DNA of 64,000 nucleotides from NCBI GenBank assembly GCA_016892645.1, contig JAFEMX010000003.1:1-64000 (forward strand), given 5' to 3'. A model generated the notes under the pieces. That model ran no database searches. It was given only the letters and a program-made list of their open reading frames with translations, and was not told the DNA's origin. The translations under genes and the position numbers were made by a program. This document shows, one piece after another, positions 53,901 through 62,155 of the stretch (position 1 is the first letter of the stretch; each line of letters begins with the position of its first letter). Origin of the DNA: Micrococcaceae bacterium RIT 802. Lineage in GTDB: Bacteria > Actinomycetota > Actinomycetes > Actinomycetales > Micrococcaceae.

Positions 53901-53999
53901 CAGGTAGGCGAGCAGTTCCAGGGCGCGGATTTTTCCGGCTCCCACGTCGGCGCCGGCCTCCGTGAGGCGCTGTTCGCCCAGCAAATTCAATTGCAGCAC
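50973..53999 (-). CDS. BTAD/AAA large transcriptional regulator
   Basis: A 1008-residue regulator of the SARP/AfsR-like type. Residues 1-95 form an OmpR-like winged-helix DNA-binding domain (FWPESTDAQALTNLRRELHNL), residues 100-240 the BTAD (LSEKAYRDLIRVQLALGEHA), then an ATPase with Walker A GGPGVGKT at 285-292 and Walker B LLVLDDLQW near 400. The last half is helical repeats of TPR type. Start GTG 53999. Such proteins usually switch on a nearby metabolic operon; here its only co-transcribed partner is the FAD oxidase. Confidence 0.85.
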   Translation of the reverse strand: MLQLNLLGEQRLTEAGADVGAGKIRALELLAYLVLHPDRLVARLVVAGTFWPESTDAQALTNLRRELHNLRSLLGGPRGLRAAGGAIGWVPDAAVRIDVQDFVAGNDAARSAADRADAPAFLRHASSALASYRGELMPGSYADWVGPLRESLQGSCSALCTRATTAWLVAGQAERALEPAVQGIRVSPLSEKAYRDLIRVQLALGEHAAAMHSYHSCCQMLERELGVGPEKDTLALVADLPGERTDSPRAGRLEIPIGRAREMAGLHADWEGAAGGRNSVALLTGGPGVGKTHVAEHLAAWAAARGALVARARCFEGGESIALAPVAAWLQTSELSPVLRGLPARIQRDVRRLLPELGGNPPPQPPATADATRAMVDAWQRFGYFESLARGISAAGRPTLLVLDDLQWCDSETAAWVSFLFAGAYAPRLMLVATMRTGSQHPSAAVRAMLASLQRLGLLHEIPVAPLDEADTGALAGTLDGGPVGAGRARMLRTATGGYPLFIIQAARIDAGGAPGEHQELGAVLVRRIATLGRAARVVANVVAANGRETGMQMLGAATDLASSDLVEAVDELWSLGILVPVRSGYYFAHRLLADATYRLLTPAQRWLLHRRIAETLEELHGGDPDAVAARLAEQHALASNPARALHFRMRAGAVAVGVFANATALDSYRQALAIVGAMDSGGVRDAAELDVRRAMSPPLTALHGYSCAELLDNLERSVVLAEGLGRPDVLAASLVGLFCGRYVQGRIGEAYDVGQRALELGVGDGALVAQGHFAVAGAALALGRPAEAIEHFASCYTVVTPGYSTVLGTRIEIHARAWAAHAHWLAGDRAGARRLATEALERSVAAAHPYTRAVALAYVALLHQLDSDAEGLQRVVKELTTLCRRYDIAYYGQWAEIFTGWSTGGDPGIRGIRAALRTLTSQDALVRMPYWHSLLADALARDHQRDAALAELHTALALAHERREICWVGQLDRQRELLGQMGERPANGRPPSVVVTTTNHDPPGSTS

Positions 54000-54079
54000 G
54001 CCTGCGGCCTTCCCTCGCCGCCCCCACAGGCCATTTTCGCACCGGCTCCGGCAGCGAACAAGGGGACCGTCAGCGCCAC

Positions 54080-54085
54080 TAGACT
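54080..54085 (+). promoter_or_regulatory. -10 box (TAGACT) of leaderless yigZ
   Basis: TAGACT lies 6 bases before the GTG at 54092. Confidence 0.6.
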
Positions 54086-54091
54086 GGTGCG

Positions 54092-54784
54092 GTGACCGGT
54101 ACAGAGAGCCAGGCGACGGCCTACGTGACCCTTGCCGCGGATCATGCCCACGAACTCGAGATCAAACGCTCCCGGTTCATCGCCTACCTCGTCCGCACCG
54201 ACACCGAGGACGCGGCGCGCGCAGCGCTTGCCGGGCTGCGCAAACACCACCACGACGCCCGGCACCACTGCTCGGCCTTCATGCTGGGCCCCGACCGCCA
54301 GGTCCAGCGCAGCAATGACGACGGGGAACCCTCCGGTACAGCGGGGGTGCCGATGCTCGAGGCCCTGGCCAAGCGGGAAACTCCCAGCGGGAAGGCCGAT
54401 CTGTCCGACATCACGGCGGTGGTCGTGCGGTATTTCGGGGGCGTCCTGCTCGGCGCCGGCGGACTGGTACGCGCCTATTCGCAGGCGGTCTCTACCGCGC
54501 TCGACGGCGCCGAACTCGTGCGCCGGCAGCGCATGGCGTTGTTCGGCATCACCTCGGACCACGCCGATGCCGGACGGCTGGAGAACGAGCTGCGCTCCGG
54601 CGGAACCACCGTCCTGGGCACCGACTACGGGCCGACCTCGGCCACCCTGCGCGTCGCCCTTCCGGATGGCCCTGACACCGTCCCGGCCTTCGCCGAACGC
54701 CTGGCCACGCTGACCGCCGGGCGCGCCACGGCGCTACCGGGCGGCGTCCAATGGGTCGACATGGCCTTCGGGGTCGCCCCATGA
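54092..54784 (+). CDS. yigZ: YigZ/IMPACT family protein
   Basis: A 230-residue protein of the IMPACT/YigZ family. The N-terminal domain has the family signature DDGEPSGTAGVPMLEAL followed by VVVRYFGGVLLGAGGLVRAY; a ferredoxin-like C-terminal domain follows from about residue 145. Eukaryotic IMPACT limits Gcn2 activation; the bacterial function is not settled. GTG start, probably leaderless. Its stop overlaps the next start as ATGA. Confidence 0.9.
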   Translation: MTGTESQATAYVTLAADHAHELEIKRSRFIAYLVRTDTEDAARAALAGLRKHHHDARHHCSAFMLGPDRQVQRSNDDGEPSGTAGVPMLEALAKRETPSGKADLSDITAVVVRYFGGVLLGAGGLVRAYSQAVSTALDGAELVRRQRMALFGITSDHADAGRLENELRSGGTTVLGTDYGPTSATLRVALPDGPDTVPAFAERLATLTAGRATALPGGVQWVDMAFGVAP

Positions 54785-55923
54785 GCGGCTTCGACCCGGC
54801 GGCCCTGCGCCGCTGGCCGGATATCGAATCCGCCGAGCTGAAGGCCTACGACGGCGCCGACCTGCTGCTGCTCGACACGGCCTCAGAACGCGGGCTGCTT
54901 CCGGGGCGCCCGGGGTCCGTGGTCGTCGTCAACGACCACTACGGTGCCCTCACGCTCGGTGCGATCGCCCAGGACGCCCGCGGCATCCGCGTGCACCAGG
55001 ACGCCTTGTCCGGAGAACGTGCCCTGGACGCGAACGCCGGTCGACTGGACTCCGCAGGCGGCCGGTATGCCCATCTGCCGCTGGGGCCGGAGCTTTTCGC
55101 CGGGGCGGGGCTCATCCTCCTCCAGCTGCCCCGCTCCCTCGACGCCCTCGAGGAGATCGCGGATCTCATCGCACGCCATGCGGCCCCCGACGTGCTGGTC
55201 ATGGCAGGCGGTCGGGTCAAACACATGACCCTGGCCATGAATTCCCTGCTGGAAAGGTACTTCCGCGACATCATGGCCAGCCGGGCGGAGCGGAAGTCGC
55301 GGGTACTCACCGCCAGCGGCCCTCGACCGGCGGGGACGCTGCCGGCACCGCGCTTCCCGCTGGCTTCCCAGCACGACGTCGGTTTGGCGCATCCGCTGCA
55401 GCTGCGCGCCTTTGCCTCGACATTCGGCGGGGCGAAGCTCGACCCCGGGTCACGGTTCCTGCTCCCCCACCTCGCGGGGGCCCGCAGCACGGGTGAAGCG
55501 GTCGACCTGGGCTGTGGCAACGGCACGATAGGCGCCTATCTGGCGCTCACCCGGCCGGCACTCCACGTGGTGGCCTGCGACCAGTCGGCGTCGGCCATCG
55601 CCTCGACGCGGGCCACGGCAGCGGCCAATGGCGTGCAGGACCGGCTGCGCTGTGTCCGCGACGACGCCCTCGGTGCACTGCCCGAAGGCTCACGGGACCT
55701 GGTGGTCCTCAATCCGCCCTTCCATGTGGGCAATGCGGTCCATGCGGGCATCGCCTTGAAGCTCATCGCCGATGCGGGTCGTGTCCTGGCCCCGGGCGGG
55801 GAACTATGGTGTGTGTGGAATTCGCATCTGGCCTACCGTGGCCATCTCGCCCGGCTTGTGGGACCCACGCGCCAGGTGGCGAGGAACCCGAAGTTCACGG
55901 TGACGGTCTCGACCCGCCGCTAG
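54781..55923 (+). CDS. RsmC/RlmG-like rRNA guanine methyltransferase
   Basis: A 380-residue two-domain class I methyltransferase. The N-terminal half (about residues 1-190) is the degenerate SAM domain typical of RsmC and RlmG; the catalytic half has motif I VDLGCGNGTIG near residue 240 and motif IV LNPPFH near residue 311, the NPPF form used for N2-guanine methylation of rRNA. Whether it acts on 16S or 23S cannot be told by eye. Translation coupled to yigZ by ATGA. Confidence 0.87.
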   Translation: MSGFDPAALRRWPDIESAELKAYDGADLLLLDTASERGLLPGRPGSVVVVNDHYGALTLGAIAQDARGIRVHQDALSGERALDANAGRLDSAGGRYAHLPLGPELFAGAGLILLQLPRSLDALEEIADLIARHAAPDVLVMAGGRVKHMTLAMNSLLERYFRDIMASRAERKSRVLTASGPRPAGTLPAPRFPLASQHDVGLAHPLQLRAFASTFGGAKLDPGSRFLLPHLAGARSTGEAVDLGCGNGTIGAYLALTRPALHVVACDQSASAIASTRATAAANGVQDRLRCVRDDALGALPEGSRDLVVLNPPFHVGNAVHAGIALKLIADAGRVLAPGGELWCVWNSHLAYRGHLARLVGPTRQVARNPKFTVTVSTRR

Positions 55924-55972
55924 GCGGCCCGGCCCCCTCGGTGGGCCGGTGCAGGAGGCCCTCGTCATCGGG

Positions 55973-56299
55973 CTAGGCCACACGCACCCGGCGTCCGTAG
56001 GCGCCGGCCTTGGCCAGGTCCGCGTGGTCGACGATGATCCCCTCGGCCGAGGCCTCGAGGATGACGACGCCGCCCCGCAGGTCATCGGAGGCACCGCGCA
56101 GCATCCACCGCTCGGCCAGCTCCGAGATGCCGCGCTCGATGAGCAGCTCCTCCGCCTCCAGGAATTCCGCGGGAGGGCCGACGGGGTGTCCGAGCAGGCT
56201 GCGTGGCTGCACCAGGGAGTAGTCGTCGGCCAGCGGTTCCAGGTAGCCGACGGTCTCGCCGTCGTCCCGTGTGGTGGCGAGCCACCCAGAGGTGTCCAT
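55973..56299 (-). CDS. Conserved-looking small protein of unknown function
   Basis: A 108-residue soluble acidic protein (MDTSGWLATTRDDGETVGYL at the start, then EPLADDYSLVQPRSLLGHP). ATG 56299 has GAAGGA 8 bases upstream, a clear ribosome site. No family recognised. It lies between rpsA and the methyltransferase gene, behind the rpsA terminator, so it needs its own promoter; none was identified. Confidence 0.65.
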   Translation of the reverse strand: MDTSGWLATTRDDGETVGYLEPLADDYSLVQPRSLLGHPVGPPAEFLEAEELLIERGISELAERWMLRGASDDLRGGVVILEASAEGIIVDHADLAKAGAYGRRVRVA

Positions 56300-56353
56300 G
56301 ATGTCCTTCCGTCGACCCGCCCGCCCGTCGCGGCGGGTTCTGGTGGTTAAAAG

Positions 56354-56391
56354 GCCGGGGCCCATGCACCCGAAGGTGCATGGGCCCCGGC
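56354..56391 (-). terminator. Rho-independent terminator of rpsA
   Basis: A perfect 17-bp stem (56354-56370 with 56375-56391) with a CGAA/TTCG tetraloop, followed on the minus strand by CTTTTAACC. It begins 30 bases past the rpsA stop. Confidence 0.92.
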
Positions 56392-56421
56392 GAGGCAAGC
56401 CCCGGCGCGGATGCGTCGGAC

Positions 56422-57891
56422 TTAGGCGCCCGTGAGCTTCTCGCGCAGTGCGGCGAGTGCCTCATCGGAAGCCAGCGTGCCGGCCTCGGGGGCCGGAGCC
56501 TCGGAGGAGTAGCTGGTCGACGCGGACTCGGACGTGGTGCCCTCGGAGACGGCGGTGTCCTGAGCCAGGTGCTCGGCAACCTGCTTCTTGTGGGATTCCC
56601 AGCGGGCCTGGGCATCGGCGTACTGCTGCTCCCACGCGGTGCGCTGGGTGTCGAAGCCTTCGAGCCACTCGTTGGTCTCCGGATCGAAGCCCTCCGGGTA
56701 CTTGTAGTTGCCCTCTTCGTCGTACTCCGCGGCCATGCCGTACAGAGCCGGATCGAATTCGGTGCCCTCGGGGTCGACGCCCTCGTTGGCCTGCTTCAGC
56801 GAGAGGCTGATGCGACGGCGTTCCAGGTCGATGTCGATGACCTTGACGAAGAGCTCGTCGCCCACGGAGACGACCTGCTCGGCCAGCTCGACGTGGCGCA
56901 CGGCCAGCTCCGAGATATGCACCAGGCCTTCGATGCCGTCTTCGACGCGGACGAACGCACCGAACGGAACCAGCTTGGTGACCTTACCCGGCACGACCTG
57001 GCCCAGGGCGTGCGTCCGGGCGAAGGTCTGCCACGGATCTTCCTGGGTCGCCTTCAGCGACAGGGAGACGCGCTCGCGGTCCAGGTCGACCTCGAGGACC
57101 TCGACGGTGACTTCCTGGCCAACCTCGACAACCTCGTTCGGGTGGTCGATGTGCTTCCAGGACAGCTCGGAGACGTGCACGAGGCCGTCGACGCCGCCCA
57201 GGTCCACGAAGGCACCGAAGTTGACGATGGAGGAAACGACGCCGGGACGGACCTGGCCCTTTTCCAGCTTGTTGAGGAACGTGGAGCGGACCTCGGACTG
57301 GGTCTGCTCGAGCCAGGCACGGCGGGACAGGACCACGTTGTTGCGGTTCTTGTCCAGCTCGATGATCTTGGCTTCGATTTCCTGGCCGATGTACGGTGCC
57401 AGGTCGCGCACGCGGCGCATCTCGACCAGCGATGCCGGCAGGAAGCCGCGCAGGCCGATGTCGAGGATGAGACCACCCTTGACCACCTCGATGACGGTGC
57501 CGGTGACGACGCCGTCCTCTTCCTTGATCTTTTCGATGTCGCCCCAGGCACGCTCGTACTGAGCGCGCTTCTTGGACAGGATCAGGCGGCCTTCCTTGTC
57601 CTCCTTGGTGAGGACGAGGGCTTCGACGTTGTCGCCGACGGCAACGACGTCACCGGGGTCGACGTCGTGCTTGATGGAAAGCTCGCGGGAAGGAATGACA
57701 CCCTCGGTCTTGTAACCGATGTCGAGCAGGACTTCGTCGCGGTCGACCTTGACGACGGTGCCTTCGACGAGGTCGCCATCGTTGAAGTACTTGATGGTGG
57801 CGTCGACGGCTGCGAGGAAGTCTTCAGCGGTCCCGATGTCGTTGATGGCGACCTGCGGGGTACCGGTCTTCTCGTTGGAGGTGATGGTCAT
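56422..57891 (-). CDS. rpsA: 30S ribosomal protein S1
   Basis: A 489-residue S1 protein with four S1 RNA-binding domains, the usual actinobacterial number: GDLVEGTVVKVDRDEVLLD near 36, VVTGTVIEVVKGGLILDIG near 124, RPGVVSSIVNFGAFVDLGG near 211, VVPGKVTKLVPFGAFVRVE near 298. A low-complexity acidic tail ends the protein. It helps mRNA bind the 30S subunit; being without a long leader, many messages here may not need it. ATG 57891 (MTITSNEKTG) is the family start; the open extension upstream is leader. Confidence 0.97.
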   Translation of the reverse strand: MTITSNEKTGTPQVAINDIGTAEDFLAAVDATIKYFNDGDLVEGTVVKVDRDEVLLDIGYKTEGVIPSRELSIKHDVDPGDVVAVGDNVEALVLTKEDKEGRLILSKKRAQYERAWGDIEKIKEEDGVVTGTVIEVVKGGLILDIGLRGFLPASLVEMRRVRDLAPYIGQEIEAKIIELDKNRNNVVLSRRAWLEQTQSEVRSTFLNKLEKGQVRPGVVSSIVNFGAFVDLGGVDGLVHVSELSWKHIDHPNEVVEVGQEVTVEVLEVDLDRERVSLSLKATQEDPWQTFARTHALGQVVPGKVTKLVPFGAFVRVEDGIEGLVHISELAVRHVELAEQVVSVGDELFVKVIDIDLERRRISLSLKQANEGVDPEGTEFDPALYGMAAEYDEEGNYKYPEGFDPETNEWLEGFDTQRTAWEQQYADAQARWESHKKQVAEHLAQDTAVSEGTTSESASTSYSSEAPAPEAGTLASDEALAALREKLTGA

Positions 57892-57970
57892 GTAGTAGGG
57901 GCTCCGATGTGGATAGATTGCGTCAGTCGAAGGGCCGGAAGTCCCGGCATGCTCCGAAGATGGAACTGAA

Positions 57971-57976
57971 ATTGTA
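57971..57976 (-). promoter_or_regulatory. -10 box (TACAAT) of rpsA
   Basis: TACAAT on the minus strand, 79 bases before the rpsA ATG, close to consensus. The -35 is not clear. The message would have a leader of about 70 bases. Confidence 0.5.
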
Positions 57977-58105
57977 GCGACGGAGGGCATGGAATACCGC
58001 AGCAGTCACCACCTGAGTTTAGTCCCCCGATTGGCAGCCGGTCAAAACGCCGGGCGCGTCGCTTTTGGCCATGATCGTGCGGCGGTCCCGGAAGTCCGTC
58101 CGCCC

Positions 58106-59437
58106 CTAGAATCCGTTGATCGCGTAGGGTGCCCCGGACAGGTCGAGCAGGGCTGCCGCGCGCGCCACGGCCTCGTCCGAGGCTGCCTGCACCCGCCCGG
58201 CCTCGGCAAGGACCCGGACGCCGGTGCCGCCCAGGTACAGGGAGCCGAGGAGGGCGACATCGAGTTCGAGGTCCGCCGGCACTCCGTCGTCGACCACCTC
58301 CACGCGGGCGGCACCCCCGTCGACGGACAGGGCGTAGGTTCCGGCGGCATAGCCGAGCGGGTCGATGACCCGGATCCTCAGTTCTCCGTCGGCCGCGTAT
58401 TCCCGGGCGCGCAGGGCGGCGGGCACGTCGAGGATGCGCAGCCAGAGCAGGTCCTCAGTCTCGGTAACGGTGACCCGGCGGGGGTCGTCCATGGTCCACG
58501 GCAGCGGGTCATCGGGGGCGGCGGCACCATATTCGATGCGTTCGACGAGGTCATGGGCCCCCAGGTAGCGCCAGAGCTCGCGGCGTGCGGCACCGGTGGC
58601 GGCCACCAGGTCGCGGATCTTCATGGTGACCGGGGAGGTGTCCCACCCGGCGAACGCGTAGGTCAGGAAGCCCTGGGGGTCTCCGGCGGCGTCGAGGTGG
58701 ACCGCGGCCCGCAGGGTGGGGTCGTCCTTCGCCGCGTCCTCTGCCAGCCGGCCCGTGGCCCGCAGGGTGTACGCCTCCTGGCGTCCGATCGATCCACGGT
58801 GTGTGGCGTGGAAGCGTTCGAACAATGCCGGAGCCAGCTCCTTCAGGGATGCGGGGTCCACGGAGACGACCTGGCCCTCGGCGGGCGCCAGGATGGGCAG
58901 TCCGCCCTTGACGTCGACCCGGACCGAGTCCAACGTCGTGGCGGGGCCGAAACCGAACCTGCCGTAGATGGTGCCCTCCGAGGCGGTCAGCGCGGCGATC
59001 GGCAGGCCGGCTGCCCGGGCACGCTCCAGCGAATCGGTCATCATCCGGCGCAGGATCCCGCGACGGCGGTGGCTGGGCCGGACGGTGACAACGGTGATGA
59101 GGCTGCACTCGACCAGGTTCCCGGCACCGGTGTTCAGGGTCTTGCGGAACTCGGCGAAGGTGGCCACCGGGATCCCGGCATCCAACGACGGTGCCGGGGC
59201 ATCGTCGTCGTACACCCCGACGAGCACGCGGTCGTCGACCCGGTAGGCGGCCGCCAGGCGGGCGACCTCGGGAGCGGTGTAGGGCTGTTCGTGGAAGCCG
59301 GTGCGGACGGCACGGAACCAGTCGGCGGTGCGCTGGTCCACCTGTGCTTCGCCGTCGTCGTCGGCCGGGAGCAGTCCCGCGGTGAAGAGTTCGTGGCGCA
59401 ATCCGTTGGCTCCGGTCGTCGTGTTGGTGGTGGTCAT
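58106..59437 (-). CDS. Eis-family GNAT N-acetyltransferase
   Basis: A 443-residue protein with the Eis three-part layout: an N-terminal GNAT domain with the acetyl-CoA-binding VTVRPSHRRRGILRRMM near residues 118-134, a second degenerate GNAT region, and a C-terminal sterol-carrier-like domain (GTYALSVDGGAARVEVVDDG). Mycobacterial Eis acetylates aminoglycosides at several amines and host proteins; the substrate here is not known. Its ATG shares the A of the polA stop (TGATG), so it is translated after polA by reinitiation. Confidence 0.85.
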   Translation of the reverse strand: MTTTNTTTGANGLRHELFTAGLLPADDDGEAQVDQRTADWFRAVRTGFHEQPYTAPEVARLAAAYRVDDRVLVGVYDDDAPAPSLDAGIPVATFAEFRKTLNTGAGNLVECSLITVVTVRPSHRRRGILRRMMTDSLERARAAGLPIAALTASEGTIYGRFGFGPATTLDSVRVDVKGGLPILAPAEGQVVSVDPASLKELAPALFERFHATHRGSIGRQEAYTLRATGRLAEDAAKDDPTLRAAVHLDAAGDPQGFLTYAFAGWDTSPVTMKIRDLVAATGAARRELWRYLGAHDLVERIEYGAAAPDDPLPWTMDDPRRVTVTETEDLLWLRILDVPAALRAREYAADGELRIRVIDPLGYAAGTYALSVDGGAARVEVVDDGVPADLELDVALLGSLYLGGTGVRVLAEAGRVQAASDEAVARAAALLDLSGAPYAINGF

Positions 59438-62136
59438 CAGTGTGCGGCCTCCTGCCAGCTGTGGCCGGTGCCGACCTGGACGTCGAGCGGGACCGAGAGG
59501 TCGGCCGCCGTTCCCATCTGCTCGCGCACGAGCACGGTGACGGCCTCGAGTTCGCCGGGGGCGACCTCCAGGACGAGTTCGTCATGGACCTGCAGCATCA
59601 TCCGCGAGGCCAGCTGCTGCTCCCGCAGTCCGGCGTCGACGCCGAGCATGGCCCGTTTGATGATGTCGGCGGCGGAGCCCTGGATCGGGGCGTTCAGGGC
59701 CGCTCGTTCGGCCATGTCGCGCAGCTGCCGGTTGTCGCTGGCCAGGTCCGGCAGGTAGCGGCGACGGCCCTCGATGGTGGACGTGAAGCCGTCCTTGCGG
59801 GCCTGGTCGACGACCGAGCGCAGGTAGTCGCGGACGGCACCGAACCGGGAGAAGTAGTCCTTCATCAGCCCGCGTGCCTCATCGACGGGCACGTTGAGTT
59901 GCTTGGACAGGCCAAAGGAGCTCAGCCCGTATGCGAGGCCGTAGGACATGGCCTTGACCTTTGCGCGCATCTCGGGGGTGACGTCCGCCGGTTCGACGCC
60001 GAAGACGTGGGAGCCGACGAACCGGTGGAGGTCCTCCCCGTCCTTGAACGCCTGGATGAGCGCCTCGTCGCCGGAGAGGTGGGCCATGATCCGCATCTCG
60101 ATCTGCGAGTAGTCGGCGGTCAGCAGGGTCTCGTAGCCCTCCCCGACGATGAACACCTCGCGGATCCGCCGGCCCGCCTCGCTGCGCACGGGGATGTTCT
60201 GCAGGTTGGGGTTCAGCGAGGACAGCCGGCCGGTCGCCGCCACGGTCTGGGCATAGGTGGTGTGGATCCGGCCGTCGTCCGCCAGGGCCTTCTGCAGGCC
60301 CTCGACGGTTTGGCGCAGTTTGGACGCGTCGCGGTAGGCCATCAGGGACGCCAGGAACGGATGCTGGGTCTTCGCGAGCAGGTCACCGAGGGAGTCGGCG
60401 TCGGTGGTGAAACCGGTCTTGATCTTCTTGGTCCGGGGCAACCCCAGTTCCTCGAAGAGGACGACCTGCAGCTGCTTCGGGGAGCCGAGGTTCACCTCGT
60501 GGCCGATCGCCGCATAGGCCTCCGCGGTGGCCGTCTCGATGGTGGTGCCGAAGTCGGCCAGGAGGTTCTCCAGGCGTTCCGCGTCCACGGCGATGCCGAC
60601 GCGTTCCATCCGGGCCAGGACCACCGACAAGGGAAGTTCCATGTCGGCCAGCAGGGTGCTGGCGCCTCGTTCGAGGACCTGTCCGGTCAGGTAGATGCTC
60701 AGCTCGCGGACGACATGGGCCGCGCGGACCACCGCCGCGTGGTTGGCGGGGCCCTCCAGGTCCAGGGCCAATTGCCCGCCGGCGGCCCCGGGTTCGGCGG
60801 CGAGCTGGATCCGGAGGTGGTGCTGGGCGATGTCCGCCAGCTCGTGGCTGCGGCGGTCCGGCTGGATCAGGTAGGCGGAGATCATCGTGTCGTCGACGAC
60901 CGGCCCGAGGTCGATGCCGCGGTCGGCCAGCAGCTTGTAGCCGGCCTTGTAGTCGTGGATCGCCAGCTTGTAGTCGGGCGAACCGAGGCACCGTCCCAAC
61001 GCGGCTTCGGCGTCGGCGTCGAGCGTCTCGAGGGCCACGTAGGCCGTCGCGGACTCCGCCGCCAGGCCGATGCCGACCACGTCGTCTCCCCCGCCGGTGG
61101 AGCGGACGGTCTCCAGGTGCAGGCCGATGTTGTGGGCCCCGTGCTCGTGGAACCAGTCGTCCACCGCGGTGGCGGAGTCCAGCAGCGACGGTGCCGGGAT
61201 CTCCATCTCCGGTTCCGGTTCGGCGGCGTCCTCGCCGAACAGGTCGAACAGGCGCTTGCGCAGCGTGTTGAACTGCAGGGCGTCGAACAGGTCCTCGATG
61301 GCGTCCCGGTTGGGGTGTTCCAGCTCCAGCGCCTCTAGTCCCACGGGGAGGTCCAGGTCGGTGAGCAGGCGGTTCAGGCGCCGGTTGCGGCGGACCGCGT
61401 CGACGTGCCCGCGCAGTGCGTCGCCGACCTTGCCCTGGATGGCGTCGAGGTTCTCCAGGACCCCGTCGAGTCCGCCGTAGAGGTTGATCCACTTGGCCGC
61501 GGTCTTCGGTCCCACCCCGGGGACGCCGGGGAGGTTGTCGGCGGTCTCCCCCACCAGGGCCGCCAGGTCCGGGTAGCGTTCGGGGCGGACGAAGTACTTC
61601 TCCTCCACGGCGGCGATGTCCATCGGGGGGATGTCGGAGATGCCCTTCTTCGGGTAGAGCACGGTGGTCTTCTCGGTGATCAGCTGGAACGCGTCGCGGT
61701 CCCCCGAAACCACCAGGACGTCCCAGCCCTCGCCCTCGCCGACGTGCGCCAGGGTGGCGATGATGTCGTCCGCCTCGAATCCGTCCATGGTGATGGAGGG
61801 GATGTTCATGGCCTCCATGACCTTCTGGATGAGGTCGATCTGCCCGTAGAACTCCTCCGGGGTCTTGTTCCGGCCGCCCTTGTACTCGGCGTACTCCTGG
61901 GACCGGAACGTGGGGGTGTCCAGGTCGAAGGCCACGGCGACGTGGGTCGGCTTGCGCTGCTCGATCATCTTGATGAGCATCGAGACGAAACCGTAGACCG
62001 CGTTGGTGTGCTGTCCGGTGTCGGTGGCGAAGTTCTCCGCCGGCAGCGCGTAGAAGGCACGGAAGGCCATGGAATGCCCGTCGAGGACGAGCAGGCGTGG
62101 GGTGTCGGGGGCGTCGGTTTTGGTTGCTGGACTCAC
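59437..62136 (-). CDS. polA: DNA polymerase I
   Basis: An 899-residue Pol I. The 5' nuclease domain has LVLDGHSMAFRAFYALP, GFEADDIIATLAHVG and VSGDRDAFQLI; the middle exonuclease-like domain lacks the DxE motif, so proofreading is probably absent as in other Actinobacteria; the polymerase has motif A TADYSQIEMRIMAHLS, motif B KAMSYGLAYGLSSFG and motif C LQVHDELVLE. Start is GTG 62136, 7 bases after -10 TAGGCT. A 340-residue open extension upstream is antisense to other genes and not coding. Confidence 0.97.
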   Translation of the reverse strand: MSPATKTDAPDTPRLLVLDGHSMAFRAFYALPAENFATDTGQHTNAVYGFVSMLIKMIEQRKPTHVAVAFDLDTPTFRSQEYAEYKGGRNKTPEEFYGQIDLIQKVMEAMNIPSITMDGFEADDIIATLAHVGEGEGWDVLVVSGDRDAFQLITEKTTVLYPKKGISDIPPMDIAAVEEKYFVRPERYPDLAALVGETADNLPGVPGVGPKTAAKWINLYGGLDGVLENLDAIQGKVGDALRGHVDAVRRNRRLNRLLTDLDLPVGLEALELEHPNRDAIEDLFDALQFNTLRKRLFDLFGEDAAEPEPEMEIPAPSLLDSATAVDDWFHEHGAHNIGLHLETVRSTGGGDDVVGIGLAAESATAYVALETLDADAEAALGRCLGSPDYKLAIHDYKAGYKLLADRGIDLGPVVDDTMISAYLIQPDRRSHELADIAQHHLRIQLAAEPGAAGGQLALDLEGPANHAAVVRAAHVVRELSIYLTGQVLERGASTLLADMELPLSVVLARMERVGIAVDAERLENLLADFGTTIETATAEAYAAIGHEVNLGSPKQLQVVLFEELGLPRTKKIKTGFTTDADSLGDLLAKTQHPFLASLMAYRDASKLRQTVEGLQKALADDGRIHTTYAQTVAATGRLSSLNPNLQNIPVRSEAGRRIREVFIVGEGYETLLTADYSQIEMRIMAHLSGDEALIQAFKDGEDLHRFVGSHVFGVEPADVTPEMRAKVKAMSYGLAYGLSSFGLSKQLNVPVDEARGLMKDYFSRFGAVRDYLRSVVDQARKDGFTSTIEGRRRYLPDLASDNRQLRDMAERAALNAPIQGSAADIIKRAMLGVDAGLREQQLASRMMLQVHDELVLEVAPGELEAVTVLVREQMGTAADLSVPLDVQVGTGHSWQEAAH

Positions 62137-62142
62137 AGGTGC

Positions 62143-62149
62143 CAGCCTA
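62143..62149. promoter_or_regulatory. Shared -10 region of polA and the thioesterase gene
   Basis: CAGCCTA reads TAGGCT on the minus strand (7 bases before polA GTG) and CAGCCT on the plus strand (7 bases before ATG 62156). Only 19 bases separate the two start codons, so both genes may be leaderless from one symmetric -10. Confidence 0.5.
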
Positions 62150-62155
62150 GTTGCC

